Source: Advenella alkanexedens | Lineage (GTDB): Bacteria > Pseudomonadota > Gammaproteobacteria > Burkholderiales > Burkholderiaceae_B | Length of the DNA: 64,000 nucleotides | Direction of reading: 5' to 3' | Assembly: GCF_019132845.1 (NCBI RefSeq) | Contig: NZ_JAHSPR010000007.1 | Span: 62,001 to 126,000, forward strand | Part shown: one piece after another, positions 34,652-43,898 of the stretch | How the letters are laid out: the number at the start of each line of letters is the position of its first letter | How positions within the stretch are numbered: position 1 is the stretch's first letter | Program-made: the position numbers and the translations under genes | The notes under the pieces: generated by a model | Seen by the model: only the letters and a program-made list of their open reading frames with translations | Databases searched by the model: none | What the model was told of the DNA's origin: nothing

Positions 34652-34674
34652 GCAGGGGTGCGGCCCTGTTTTTT
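34652..34674 (+). terminator. Terminator of the flhDC operon
   Basis: CAGGG (34653-34657) and CCCTG (34664-34668) enclose a 6-base loop and are followed by six T (34669-34674). It lies 70 bases after the flhC stop. Confidence 0.65.
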
Positions 34675-34682
34675 AAAAAAAT

Positions 34683-34709
34683 TAAATTAATGTCATTTAT
34701 TGACGTTAA
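34683..34709 (+). promoter_or_regulatory. Sigma-28 (FliA) type promoter for aer
   Basis: TAAA (34683-34686), 15 bases, then GACGTTAA (34702-34709), close to the flagellar consensus TAAA-N15-GCCGATAA. It lies about 72 bases upstream of the aer start, right after the flhDC terminator, and shares the CGTTAA ending with the flgK and flgM promoters. Confidence 0.65.
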
Positions 34710-34780
34710 TGAACATGCAGCACCGAAAACTATTAACAATTGTTGGCTGACATAAACAGCCTGAATGGATTGCCCAAATC

Positions 34781-36364
34781 ATGCGTAAGAATTTGCCTGT
34801 TAACGATATTGAAACTTTAGTCCAGGATGACCAGTACCTCATTTCCAAAACCGATTTAAAAGGGCGTATCACTTACTGTAATCCGGCTTTTGTTGAAATA
34901 AGTGGCTTTACCCGGGAAGAGTTGATAGGCAAGCCGCATAATATTATTCGTCACCCGGATATGCCCGAGCTGGCATTCCAGGATTTGTGGGAAAGCGTGC
35001 AAAGCAAAAAGCCCTGGACGGGGCTGGTTAAAAACCGTCGCAAGGATGGTGGCTTTTACTGGGTTCTGGCCAACGTGACGCCTATTTTTCAGGGTAGTGA
35101 GGTAACAGGCTATGCTTCGGTCAGGGTCAAGGCGGATCCCGAGAGTATTGCCAAGGCCGAAGCCCTGTACAGGCAGATCAACAATGGCGAGAAAATACCC
35201 TATACGATCAAACAGGGGCGCAAAGTGCCCTTGGGAATCCGTCGTATCTTTGCCGGGGCAGGCCGCATTTTACAGAAAGGATTTGCACCTGGCCTGATGC
35301 GGGCAGCCATGTTGTCTGTCATAGGCATGTTGTTCCCGACATGGCTGGTTGCCACCCAAACCCAATTGCCGGGTGGTAACCCGACCCTCTTCGGAATCAT
35401 GGCCTTGTTTGTTTTATCCATTGTGTTGCTGTCTCTGAAAATGGCCAGGGATATCAAACAGCCCATTGATGGTGCTGCCGATATTATCCGCCAGATTTCT
35501 GCTGGCAACCTGAACAATAACGTCAATTCCATTCCCAAAAACGAGATGGGTGAGCTGTATTACTACCTGGATATGATGCGCAAGGCGCTTATTGGCATCA
35601 GTGGTGAGGTCATGGTTGGGGCGGATGCAAACTCAAGAATTGTGACTGCATTGCAGAAAAACAGCCAGACGCTGGCCATGCAAACGGAAGATCAGGCGGC
35701 CTCGTTGCAGGAAACCGCAGCCAGCCTTGAAGAGCTGACGGTCACTGTCAAGCAGAATGCCGAGAATGCGCGTTCGGCCAACTCGATTGCCCTGGAAGGC
35801 TTGCGGGTGGCGGAAAATGGTAGTGACAAAGTCAATCAGGTCGTGCGTTCAATGGAAGAAATGAACGACAGCTCAAGAAAAATTGAAAGCATTGTCAAAA
35901 TTATTGAAGATATCGCATTTCAGACCAATCTCCTGGCGATTAATGCCAGTGTCGAATCTGCGCGTGCCGGTGAGGCTGGACGCGGGTTTGGGGTGGTGGC
36001 TGCCGAGGTGCGTAATTTATCGCAAAAAAGCTCAGATGCCGCCAAGGAAATCAAGGCACTGGTTCTGGCTTCGGTAGAGGATGTCACACAAAGCTCCCGT
36101 CTGGCAGAAGAGGCGGGCAGTGTGATGAAGGAAATCATGGATTCGGTGCAGGGGATGGTCAATATCATGGCTGAAATTTCCACTGCTTCGGTTGAACAGT
36201 CCAGCGGGCTGCAACAAATCAACCTGGCCGTCAATCAGATGGATCATGCCGTACACCAGAATTCGGCCATGGTTCAGGTCCTGTCGCAGACCTCCGTTGA
36301 GTTGGGTCAGCAGGCACAGGAACTGAAGCAGTCCATTGGCGTGCTCAACAATATGCAGGGTTAA
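34781..36364 (+). CDS. aer: Aer-like aerotaxis/energy-sensing chemoreceptor (PAS domain)
   Basis: Aer senses cellular redox through an FAD-binding PAS domain and signals to CheA. The 527-aa product begins MRKNLPVNDIETL. A PAS domain follows (about 15-120, with GRITYCNPAFVEISGFTREE and IIRHPDMP), then a hydrophobic stretch (about 168-220), a HAMP-like region and the methyl-accepting coiled coil (about 290-525). The hairpin tip reads FQTNLLAINASVESARAGEAG, a slight variant of the usual [10 protein letters not shown]. There is no C-terminal CheR-docking pentapeptide. It sits between flhDC and motA. Confidence 0.9.
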   Translation: MRKNLPVNDIETLVQDDQYLISKTDLKGRITYCNPAFVEISGFTREELIGKPHNIIRHPDMPELAFQDLWESVQSKKPWTGLVKNRRKDGGFYWVLANVTPIFQGSEVTGYASVRVKADPESIAKAEALYRQINNGEKIPYTIKQGRKVPLGIRRIFAGAGRILQKGFAPGLMRAAMLSVIGMLFPTWLVATQTQLPGGNPTLFGIMALFVLSIVLLSLKMARDIKQPIDGAADIIRQISAGNLNNNVNSIPKNEMGELYYYLDMMRKALIGISGEVMVGADANSRIVTALQKNSQTLAMQTEDQAASLQETAASLEELTVTVKQNAENARSANSIALEGLRVAENGSDKVNQVVRSMEEMNDSSRKIESIVKIIEDIAFQTNLLAINASVESARAGEAGRGFGVVAAEVRNLSQKSSDAAKEIKALVLASVEDVTQSSRLAEEAGSVMKEIMDSVQGMVNIMAEISTASVEQSSGLQQINLAVNQMDHAVHQNSAMVQVLSQTSVELGQQAQELKQSIGVLNNMQG

Positions 36365-36488
36365 GAGCGGCTAAATGCAGAAGTAAGCCGGTTTTTGCGG
36401 GCTGTTCTATTCAATGGCCTGTACGCCCTGCCCGTAAAATGGTATTTTGGTCAGTTTTGGTGTCTTCGGATACGGGTAAGGGGCTAGC

Positions 36489-37352
36489 GTGTTAGTCGTC
36501 ATTGGATACGGTATTGTATTAATTTGTGTGTTTGGGGCCTATGTCGGAATGGGGGGGCACCTTAGCGCCCTTTTTCAGCCGCTCGAGCTGGTTCTGATTG
36601 GTGGTGCGGCACTGGGTGCTTATGTGGCGGCCAACAACATGCGCTCCATCAAGCAATTGGGTAATAGCCTGGTGCGGCTTTTCAGAAAAAACAAATATGA
36701 CAAGGCGTTGTATCTGGAAATTCTTGCATGCCTTTTTGTCATTACCCGAAAAGCTAAAAGCGAAGGTAAAAACGTCATTGAATCTCATATCGAGGCACCC
36801 GAGGAAAGTGATATTTTCAGTCAGTTTCCCATGGTGCTTGAAGATAAAAGGGTGCTGAATTTCATCTGTGACTATTTCAGGATGATTATTAGCAGTAACA
36901 TGAGTGCCTTTGAGCTTGAGCAGCTCATGGATGAAGAAATTGACACGTGTCGCCATGAAATGAACGTCCCGGTCAAAGGTCTCAAAGCCGTAGGGGACGC
37001 TCTTCCTGCATTTGGGATTGTGGCTGCCGTTTTGGGCGTTGTTAAAGCACTGGCCTCCATTGACCAGCCCCCCGCCATTTTGGGTGACCTGATCTCCAAG
37101 GCAATGGTGGGTACCTTTTTGGGTATTTTGATGGCTTATGGCTTTGTTTACCCGGTGGCTGATGCGATTGAGCGCCGTAACAATGAAAGCGTCAAGACAT
37201 TAGAGTGTATCAAGGTGACGTTGCTTGCCTATATGCACGGCTATTTGCCGGCTGTCGCGGTCGAGTTTGGCCGTAAAGTCCTGTTCTCTTCCGTTCGTCC
37301 CTCATTTGCGGAGCTTGATGAACAGGTTCAATTATCCAAGTCAGCCAAGTAA
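36489..37352 (+). CDS. motA: Flagellar motor stator protein MotA
   Basis: MotA is the four-helix membrane component of the proton-driven stator. The 287-aa product has two N-terminal membrane helices, a cytoplasmic loop containing the charged residues that contact FliG (DYFRM onward), and two C-terminal helices (DALPAFGIVAAVLGVVKALA and MVGTFLGILMAYGFVYPVAD). The start is GTG 36489 with AAGGGG just upstream. A seven-G run lies at 36551-36557 inside the gene. motB follows after 9 bases. Confidence 0.95.
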   Translation: MLVVIGYGIVLICVFGAYVGMGGHLSALFQPLELVLIGGAALGAYVAANNMRSIKQLGNSLVRLFRKNKYDKALYLEILACLFVITRKAKSEGKNVIESHIEAPEESDIFSQFPMVLEDKRVLNFICDYFRMIISSNMSAFELEQLMDEEIDTCRHEMNVPVKGLKAVGDALPAFGIVAAVLGVVKALASIDQPPAILGDLISKAMVGTFLGILMAYGFVYPVADAIERRNNESVKTLECIKVTLLAYMHGYLPAVAVEFGRKVLFSSVRPSFAELDEQVQLSKSAK

Positions 37353-37361
37353 ACATACAGT

Positions 37362-39254
37362 ATGTCAGGTAATGCCCCACGTATAGTCGTCCGGAAAAAA
37401 CGCCCTTCACATGATGAAGGGCATTCGGGTGGATCATGGAAGATTGCTTACGCAGACTTCATGACTGCCATGATGGCTTTTTTTCTGGTGATGTGGATTC
37501 TGTCGCTGGTGCCCAAAAGCGAACTTAAAGATCTGGCCGATTATTTCAGGCGGCCGCTGATTTCAGCTGTCACGGGTGATCCTCATAAGCAAGCCAGCAG
37601 AAACGTGATTCCAGGCGGGGGTACAGCATCTCCCATTCCCAACCAAAGCAATTTGCCGGATATTGGGGCCTTGATTCCGCAGGTTAACCGTAGTGAGCAA
37701 AGTGAAGATAGCGAACGTCTGGAAAACCTGAAACGCAGTGTCGATTTGCAAATTGAGAATAATCCGACCCTGAAAAATTTCAAGCCGCAGATGCTTATGG
37801 ACATGACGCCAGAGGGTTTGCGTATTCAAATTCTGGACAACCAGCAACAGCCCATGTTTGCCACCGGCAGTGCACGGCTTAACCCCGAAATGGTTTATAT
37901 CCTTAAAGAGCTGGCTCCATTGCTTAATGATATGCCTAATGGGATATCCATCAGCGGTCATACCGATGCCACGCAATATGTCACTGGTGAACATGCCTAT
38001 AGTAATTGGGAGCTGTCTGCCGACAGGGCGAACTCTGCCCGGCAGGCACTGGTGAATAATGGTCTGTCTGAAAGCAAGATCAGACGGATATTGGGCCTGT
38101 CTTCAACCATCAACCTGGTCAAGGATGATCCGTATTCACCCATCAACCGGCGTATCAGCATTGTGGTGCTCAATCATAGGGCAGAGCAGGTGCTTGATAA
38201 AATGAATGCATCGCCGGCTCTGAAGCAGGAAGATCTGGATGCCAGGCTGAAACAGGAAAAAGAAAATACCAGCATTCCTGAGAAATCGTCCCTGGGTAAC
38301 GTGCAAAGTCTTTCTCCTTCGGTTAATTCCGCCACCCTGGTCACGGCACCAGAAAAGACCCCTGAATTATCGCCCCGTCATCTGCCCGTGCCGCCTCAAA
38401 GCGTGGTGTCAGTGCGCCAGGAGGAGGCTGCTATGCCGTTGGTTGCTGCTCAGTCAGGGCCCAGTCAGACAGAGGTCGATCAGCCTAAACTTCAACTTCA
38501 ACCTCAACCTCAACCTCAGCCTGAGACAGTGGTTCAGCTGGTTCAGGGCTTGGGTGACAGTGGTTATGATATTGAAAAAATCATGCCATCTCCTGCCAGT
38601 AAACAGGACAGTCTTTTGTGGCAGACGGCAGATACGGTTGTCGGGTCTTTAGTGGGAACCGCAACGGCAGCCATTCCTCCTTCATCGCTGCCAGAGCAGG
38701 TTTCAACCACATCGCCGGTGTCACAAAATAAAAACCGGAATTTTTCCCGGGAAGCCAAGGAAATTGAAAATCCTGCCGTTAATGTAGACAAGGCATTTGA
38801 AAATTCGCCCGCTTCAGATAAACCAGCAGTGCCAGCGAAGACAACTCCTTCAACCAACAATGCTTCTGACAAGACAGCGGCTTCCGGGAAGAAATCGGCT
38901 TCAACGCAGAAAGTAGAGCCCGCCATGAAAGCGGCCCCGGCTAAAAAAACAGAGCCGGTGAAGAAAGCAGAATCGGTGAAGAAAGCCGTACCAGCCAAGA
39001 AAGCCGCACCGGCAAAAAAAGCGGCTCCTGTCAAAAGCGTCAATCAGGAAGTCGATGATGGTGTCGGTAAGGTGGGAATCATCGCAAAGCAGGGAATGCC
39101 TCCAGCAAAGGTAAACCCGGGTAACAAGGTTTCGTCTGTGAGTAAAAGCGGCTCCGGGAATTCCTCCGACACGGCCAAACCAGGTCCATCGACCAAAGCG
39201 GTTGAGACGGAAATTGATCTCAGGAGTATTCTTCACAACAATTTTTATCAGTGA
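37362..39254 (+). CDS. motB: Flagellar motor stator protein MotB with very long low-complexity C-terminal tail
   Basis: MotB anchors the stator to peptidoglycan and carries the proton-conducting Asp. The core is canonical: one membrane helix with Asp32 (YADFMTAMMAFFLVMWIL), and an OmpA-like peptidoglycan-binding domain (about 145-275, with SGHTDATQY and LSADRANSARQALV). The core ends near residue 290, but the protein continues to 630. The extra 340 residues are Ser/Pro/Ala/Lys-rich, include a QLQPQPQPQP run encoded by hexanucleotide repeats (38489-38523), and end with Lys-Lys-Ala/Pro-Ala repeats (about 525-565) like histone H1. The stop touches the next gene. Confidence 0.93.
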   Translation: MSGNAPRIVVRKKRPSHDEGHSGGSWKIAYADFMTAMMAFFLVMWILSLVPKSELKDLADYFRRPLISAVTGDPHKQASRNVIPGGGTASPIPNQSNLPDIGALIPQVNRSEQSEDSERLENLKRSVDLQIENNPTLKNFKPQMLMDMTPEGLRIQILDNQQQPMFATGSARLNPEMVYILKELAPLLNDMPNGISISGHTDATQYVTGEHAYSNWELSADRANSARQALVNNGLSESKIRRILGLSSTINLVKDDPYSPINRRISIVVLNHRAEQVLDKMNASPALKQEDLDARLKQEKENTSIPEKSSLGNVQSLSPSVNSATLVTAPEKTPELSPRHLPVPPQSVVSVRQEEAAMPLVAAQSGPSQTEVDQPKLQLQPQPQPQPETVVQLVQGLGDSGYDIEKIMPSPASKQDSLLWQTADTVVGSLVGTATAAIPPSSLPEQVSTTSPVSQNKNRNFSREAKEIENPAVNVDKAFENSPASDKPAVPAKTTPSTNNASDKTAASGKKSASTQKVEPAMKAAPAKKTEPVKKAESVKKAVPAKKAAPAKKAAPVKSVNQEVDDGVGKVGIIAKQGMPPAKVNPGNKVSSVSKSGSGNSSDTAKPGPSTKAVETEIDLRSILHNNFYQ

Positions 39255-39265
39255 CAGACAGGTAT

Positions 39266-41452
39266 ATGAGCAGCCCAGATTTAAGTGAGTTTCATGATAC
39301 GTTTTTTGATGAGGCCCAAGAGCTTCTCCAGGGTATGGAGCAGACCCTGCTGTCCCTGGATCCAGAATCCCCTGATCACGAATCACTGAATGCGATTTTT
39401 CGTTGTGCCCATTCCATCAAGGGGGGGGCTGCCGCTTTTGGGGTTTTTGATGATCTGGTCAGCACAACGCACAAGCTGGAAAATATCCTTGACCTGGTGC
39501 GCAACGGGAAAATGCCCCTGACGCATGAGGCGATCAGTGTTTTTCTAAAAGCCAAAGATGTGTTGTGGGACCTGGTGCAGGCTTATCGGGAACAACGTGA
39601 ACCTAGCAGCGAAAGCGCACATGAATTGCTGGTCATGTTGCAGCAACTGGGCGAAGGCAAGTCTGCCGAGGCAAAACCGGTCCTGGCACAAACTGATACT
39701 TCGTCTGTGCCAGAGCAGGCTGAGTCGGGTATTGAAAAGAGTACGCAGTCAAAAACACCGGTGGCAGAGCCTGAAACGACATCGGAAGCCACGCCGGAAG
39801 TTGTCATCCCTGAAGGGGAAAAACTGCTTAAGGTCACCTTGATGGATGTGTCGGAAAAAGACCGTTTGTCCTTGCATAATGAATTGGGCATCATGGGAAC
39901 CCATATCCGGCAATCCAGTTCGGGCAATGAGCATTATTACTGGTTAAGTTCTGCCTTGCCGCCCGAGGACATTATTGCCGTATGTTGCTTTGTGATTGAT
40001 GAGTCACAAATTAAAGTGGAAGAAGACAAGCCTGTTGCACAACAGCCTTCCATAAAGGCTCCGGAACAGCTGGCGGTAACTCCAGCACCCGCTCCAGCAC
40101 TGGCCACGGCAACTTCGTCGTCTTCGCCTGTCGCGGTGTCCACGACTGCTCCGGCACCCATCCTGACGGCAAAAACCGTTAGTGAGGCACCGGTAAAACA
40201 GGCGGTGCCCAAAGCCGCAGCGGCCAGCAAAGAAAGCGGCACGATTCGTGTACCCATCCAGAAAGTGGATCAGCTGGTCAATCAGGTGGGTGAAATGGTA
40301 ATTAACCAATCCATTCTGATGCAGGCCAACCAGTCACTGGATCCGATTGCACATGCTTCCCTGATACAGGATATCGAGCATATGGGCAGTGCCTTGAGGA
40401 CCCTTCAGGAAGCAATCATGGCTTTGCGTATGATGCCCATGGATTATGCGTTCGGACGTTTCCCACGGCTGGTGCGGGAGACCGCGAGCAAACTGGGCAA
40501 GCAAATCGAACTGATTACCAAGGGCGGTGGCACCGAGCTGGACAAAGGCCTGATCGAGCGCATGATCGATCCCTTGACCCACTTGATTCGCAACAGTCTT
40601 GACCATGGCATTGAAATGCCTGAAAAACGGATTGCGTGCGATAAAGACCCCGTGGGGAAAATTACCATCAGTGCGCAACACCAGGGTGGCCGCATCATCA
40701 TCGAGGTAATCGATGATGGCGCAGGCATGGATCGTGAAAAGTTAATTAACAAAGCGATTGAAAAAGGTCTGCCCGCCTCGCATAACATGACCGATGATCA
40801 GGCCTTCATGCTTATTTTCGAAGCCGGGTTTTCTACTGCGGAAAAAGTGACGGATGTGTCCGGTCGTGGAGTCGGTATGGATGTCGTCAAGCGTAATATC
40901 CAGGAACTGGGTGGCCTGACGCAGATCGAGTCCGAAAAGGGCAAGGGCACAACCATCCGGATTTCGCTGCCCCTGACGCTGGCCATTATGGATGGCATGA
41001 CCGTGCAATCAGGTAAAGAGCGATTTGTGCTTCCTCTGAGCCATATTGTTGAATGTCTGCAACCTGCCAGCGACCAGATCCGTATTCTTGAGGAAAACAA
41101 GGCCTTGCTGTTATTGCGGGGAGAGCATTTGCCCATTATTAATTTGTGGGAAGTGTTTTCGATTCCACATACAGAGCGTGATTTGCAAAAATCCATTATT
41201 GCTGTTTTGCAGGTGGGCAAAAGCCGGTATGCGCTGGCGGTTGACCAGTTGCTGGGCCAGCATCAAATCGTGGTCAAAAACCTTGAAACGCATTTCAAAC
41301 GGGTACCGGGTGTGTCCGGGGCCACCATTTTGGGCGATGGCAGTGTTGCCCTGATTCTGGATGCGGCTGCCATTCTTGAGCAAAACAAGTTTGGATTGAT
41401 GCCTTACGGTGCGGGATTCAATAGCCCCGTACTACAACAAGAGAGAGTTTAA
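39266..41452 (+). CDS. cheA: Chemotaxis sensor histidine kinase CheA
   Basis: CheA autophosphorylates in response to receptors and passes phosphate to CheY and CheB. From ATG 39266 (728 aa) His49 sits in CAHSIKGGAAAFG of the P1 domain. An unusual low-complexity region with a small central domain follows (to about 325), then dimerisation, ATPase (HLIRNSLDHGIE, DDGAGMD, GRGVGMDVVK) and the CheW-like P5 domain. The frame also allows a GTG at 39251 overlapping the motB stop, but the ATG gives the family N-terminus. A run of eight G (39421-39428) lies two codons after the phospho-His. Confidence 0.95.
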   Translation: MSSPDLSEFHDTFFDEAQELLQGMEQTLLSLDPESPDHESLNAIFRCAHSIKGGAAAFGVFDDLVSTTHKLENILDLVRNGKMPLTHEAISVFLKAKDVLWDLVQAYREQREPSSESAHELLVMLQQLGEGKSAEAKPVLAQTDTSSVPEQAESGIEKSTQSKTPVAEPETTSEATPEVVIPEGEKLLKVTLMDVSEKDRLSLHNELGIMGTHIRQSSSGNEHYYWLSSALPPEDIIAVCCFVIDESQIKVEEDKPVAQQPSIKAPEQLAVTPAPAPALATATSSSSPVAVSTTAPAPILTAKTVSEAPVKQAVPKAAAASKESGTIRVPIQKVDQLVNQVGEMVINQSILMQANQSLDPIAHASLIQDIEHMGSALRTLQEAIMALRMMPMDYAFGRFPRLVRETASKLGKQIELITKGGGTELDKGLIERMIDPLTHLIRNSLDHGIEMPEKRIACDKDPVGKITISAQHQGGRIIIEVIDDGAGMDREKLINKAIEKGLPASHNMTDDQAFMLIFEAGFSTAEKVTDVSGRGVGMDVVKRNIQELGGLTQIESEKGKGTTIRISLPLTLAIMDGMTVQSGKERFVLPLSHIVECLQPASDQIRILEENKALLLLRGEHLPIINLWEVFSIPHTERDLQKSIIAVLQVGKSRYALAVDQLLGQHQIVVKNLETHFKRVPGVSGATILGDGSVALILDAAAILEQNKFGLMPYGAGFNSPVLQQERV

Positions 41453-41454
41453 GC

Positions 41455-41934
41455 ATGAGCCAGGAAAAAAAAGATGAGCTGAATTATCACTGTCTGGTGT
41501 TTTGTGTCGATGGCCAGGAGTTTGCCATTGATATTCTGAAAGTCCAGGAAATCAGAGAGTATCAGCCGGTAAATGTGACACGCGTGGCACATATGCCTTC
41601 GTATATACAGGGCTTGATCAACTTGCGTGGGCAAATTATTCCCATCATAGATCTTCGTATCAAACTGAAAGTCCGCGAAGTCGAGTACACTCCGCAAACC
41701 GTGGTGATTATTCTGGGATTGTCTGACCGTATTGTGGGTATTGTGGTGGACAGTGTGTCAAATGTGGAGCTGATAGCCAAAAACACGATCGAGCCACCTC
41801 CCAGTGTGAATAATCCTGCCCCTTATTTAATTGGTTTGACCACTTACAAAGACCAGTTATTGCAAATCGTGGATGTTGAAAAACTGATTGATCATGAACA
41901 CTGGACCTTAAGTGACCTTAACCATGAGACGTAA
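41455..41934 (+). CDS. cheW: Chemotaxis coupling protein CheW
   Basis: CheW links receptors to CheA. The 159-aa product has the two-barrel CheW fold with CLVFCVDGQEFAIDILKVQEI, the conserved NLRGQIIPIIDLR and GIVVDSVSNV. It lies 2 bases after the cheA stop and 2 bases before cheR, so the three are tightly coupled. Confidence 0.96.
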   Translation: MSQEKKDELNYHCLVFCVDGQEFAIDILKVQEIREYQPVNVTRVAHMPSYIQGLINLRGQIIPIIDLRIKLKVREVEYTPQTVVIILGLSDRIVGIVVDSVSNVELIAKNTIEPPPSVNNPAPYLIGLTTYKDQLLQIVDVEKLIDHEHWTLSDLNHET

Positions 41935-41936
41935 CC

Positions 41937-42758
41937 ATGGATGCCCTGACTCGATCGGCCTGGACAGAGACTAGTTATAAGCGTGCCTTGAAAATGCTTC
42001 ATGACAGAAGCGGTATCATCGTGGGCGAGCACAAGATGAAATCAAGCGAAAGGTTGCTTGAGGGTTTGCGCAAAGAGTATGGTTTTGTGACCATTGACGA
42101 TTTTCTGGATTCCCTGGGGAACAACAAGGATCATTCCGGTTGGCCAGCGTTTATCAATTGCTTTACCATTAACCATACTGCGTTTTTCCGGGAGCCGCAT
42201 CATTTTGAAATTCTGGCCAAGTACATAGAAAAACACCGCACCAATTGTGCCATATGGTGTGCTTCCTGCTCTACCGGAGAAGAACCCTATTCCATTGCCA
42301 TGGTGTTAAATGAAATAGTGGGTGAGCAGACGCCTTGCCCCAGGATTGTGGCCACAGACATTGATGGTCAGGCAATTCAAAGGGCCAAGGCAGGCATTTA
42401 CAGTATTGACAAATTAACGGGAATTTCCGAAGAACGCCTGCGCAGGCATTTTCTCAAAGGCAATAATAAATTTGAAGGCAAGGCTAAAGTCAAACCGGCC
42501 TTATGCGACAGAATAGAGTTTTCCGAATTGAACCTGATGTCGTTTTCATGGCCAAAGCCTGCCATGTTTGATGTGGTTTTCTGTCGCAATACCATGATTT
42601 ATTTTGATCACGAGACACAGGTGCGTCTGGTGGCAAATTTTGCGCGTTCAATGAAGCCGGGTGGCTTATTGTTTATTGGCCATTCAGAAACCCTGGCATC
42701 GACCACAGATCAGTTCACCCTGTTGGGACAAACTGTATACCAGCGCAATAATCGTTAG
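41937..42758 (+). CDS. cheR: Chemoreceptor glutamate methyltransferase CheR
   Basis: CheR methylates glutamates of chemoreceptors using SAM, resetting their signalling state. The 273-aa product has the helical N-domain and the SAM-binding domain (WCASCSTGEEPYSIAMVL; ATDIDGQAIQRAKAG; FDVVFCRNTMIYF). The beta-subdomain that binds receptor C-terminal pentapeptides is expected within it. A candidate docking receptor with a DWVSF end is encoded at 60995-62434. Confidence 0.96.
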   Translation: MDALTRSAWTETSYKRALKMLHDRSGIIVGEHKMKSSERLLEGLRKEYGFVTIDDFLDSLGNNKDHSGWPAFINCFTINHTAFFREPHHFEILAKYIEKHRTNCAIWCASCSTGEEPYSIAMVLNEIVGEQTPCPRIVATDIDGQAIQRAKAGIYSIDKLTGISEERLRRHFLKGNNKFEGKAKVKPALCDRIEFSELNLMSFSWPKPAMFDVVFCRNTMIYFDHETQVRLVANFARSMKPGGLLFIGHSETLASTTDQFTLLGQTVYQRNNR

Positions 42759-42777
42759 TTTTAAAGCAAGAAGAAAT

Positions 42778-43860
42778 ATGACTGAGTTGAAAAAAGGGTT
42801 GATCCGGGTATTGTGTGTTGATGATTCGGCACTGATGCGTCGGATTATGACAGAGGTAATTAATGCCGAACCGGATATGGAGGTAGTGGGTACAGCCCCT
42901 GATCCGCTGGTGGCACGGGATATGATCAAACAATTGAATCCCGATGTGATTACGCTGGATGTGGAAATGCCCAAAATGGACGGGTTGGATTTTCTGGAGC
43001 GCTTGATGCGCCTGCGTCCGATGCCTGTAGTCATGGTTTCTTCCTTAACCCAGAAACATTCTGCCATCTCTTTGCGGGCGCTTGAATTGGGTGCTGTTGA
43101 AATCGTTTCCAAACCCAATGCGCAGTCAGGCAAAACCCTGGAGGCTTACCAGCATGAAGTCGCTGAAAAAATCCGGGCGGCCAGTCGGGCCCGTTTGAAG
43201 CAATATGTAATGCCCGGTCAGGAAGTGCCGGTCATTAAAACAGCGGGCAATGTCAGTAATGTCAGGAATGACTGGGTGGTGGCAATCGGTTCATCCACCG
43301 GTGGAACCGAAGCATTGTCCAGGGTTTTGACGGGTTTGCCACGGGAATGCCCACCTATAGTGATTACCCAGCATATGCCGGCAGGATTTACCGCTTCCTT
43401 TGTGCAAAGGCTTGATCGCACATGTGCGTTAACCGTTCATGAGGCAAAAGGTGACGAGATGCTGGAAAGTGGCCATGTGTATCTGGCCCCCGGCAGTGTG
43501 GCTCACCTGGCCATTCGCAAGTCTGGCAGTGTTTACCGGACCGTGTTGATCGAGTCCGAACCTGTCAACCGTCACCGCCCATCGGTGGATGTCCTGTTTT
43601 CCAGTGTGGCTAAAGAAGCAGGAAAAAAAGCAACTGGTATCATATTGACCGGTATGGGTAAGGATGGTGCCCAAGGTTTGTTGGAAATGCGCAAAGCCGG
43701 TGCCGATACCTTTGTGCAAAATGAAGCCACTTGTGTGGTATATGGCATGCCCGGTGAGGCGATGAATATTGGTGCTACCGATGAAGCGGTGCCGCTTGAG
43801 AAAATTGGCGAACGGCTTTTCAAGGGGCTGGCCAAAGTGCAGTTGCCGCTTAAGCGATAA
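42778..43860 (+). CDS. cheB: Chemotaxis response regulator protein-glutamate methylesterase CheB
   Basis: CheB removes methyl groups from receptors and is activated by CheA. ATG 42778 has an AAGAAG site upstream and gives 360 aa; the frame extends into cheR without similarity. The receiver domain has Asp61 (LDVEMPKMDG). The esterase domain shows AIGSSTGGTEAL (catalytic Ser), ITQHMPAGFT (His) and GMGKDGAQG (Asp). No cheD is present beside it, unlike in many betaproteobacteria. Confidence 0.96.
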   Translation: MTELKKGLIRVLCVDDSALMRRIMTEVINAEPDMEVVGTAPDPLVARDMIKQLNPDVITLDVEMPKMDGLDFLERLMRLRPMPVVMVSSLTQKHSAISLRALELGAVEIVSKPNAQSGKTLEAYQHEVAEKIRAASRARLKQYVMPGQEVPVIKTAGNVSNVRNDWVVAIGSSTGGTEALSRVLTGLPRECPPIVITQHMPAGFTASFVQRLDRTCALTVHEAKGDEMLESGHVYLAPGSVAHLAIRKSGSVYRTVLIESEPVNRHRPSVDVLFSSVAKEAGKKATGIILTGMGKDGAQGLLEMRKAGADTFVQNEATCVVYGMPGEAMNIGATDEAVPLEKIGERLFKGLAKVQLPLKR

Positions 43861-43898
43861 TATGCAATGTTGAATACTAAAAATAGGATAAATGCAGT

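Noticed and set aside
36370-36460. Possible sigma-28 promoter before motA
   Set aside because: TAAA and GCCGG are present but only 11 bases apart and the -10 does not match; no other acceptable pair was found.
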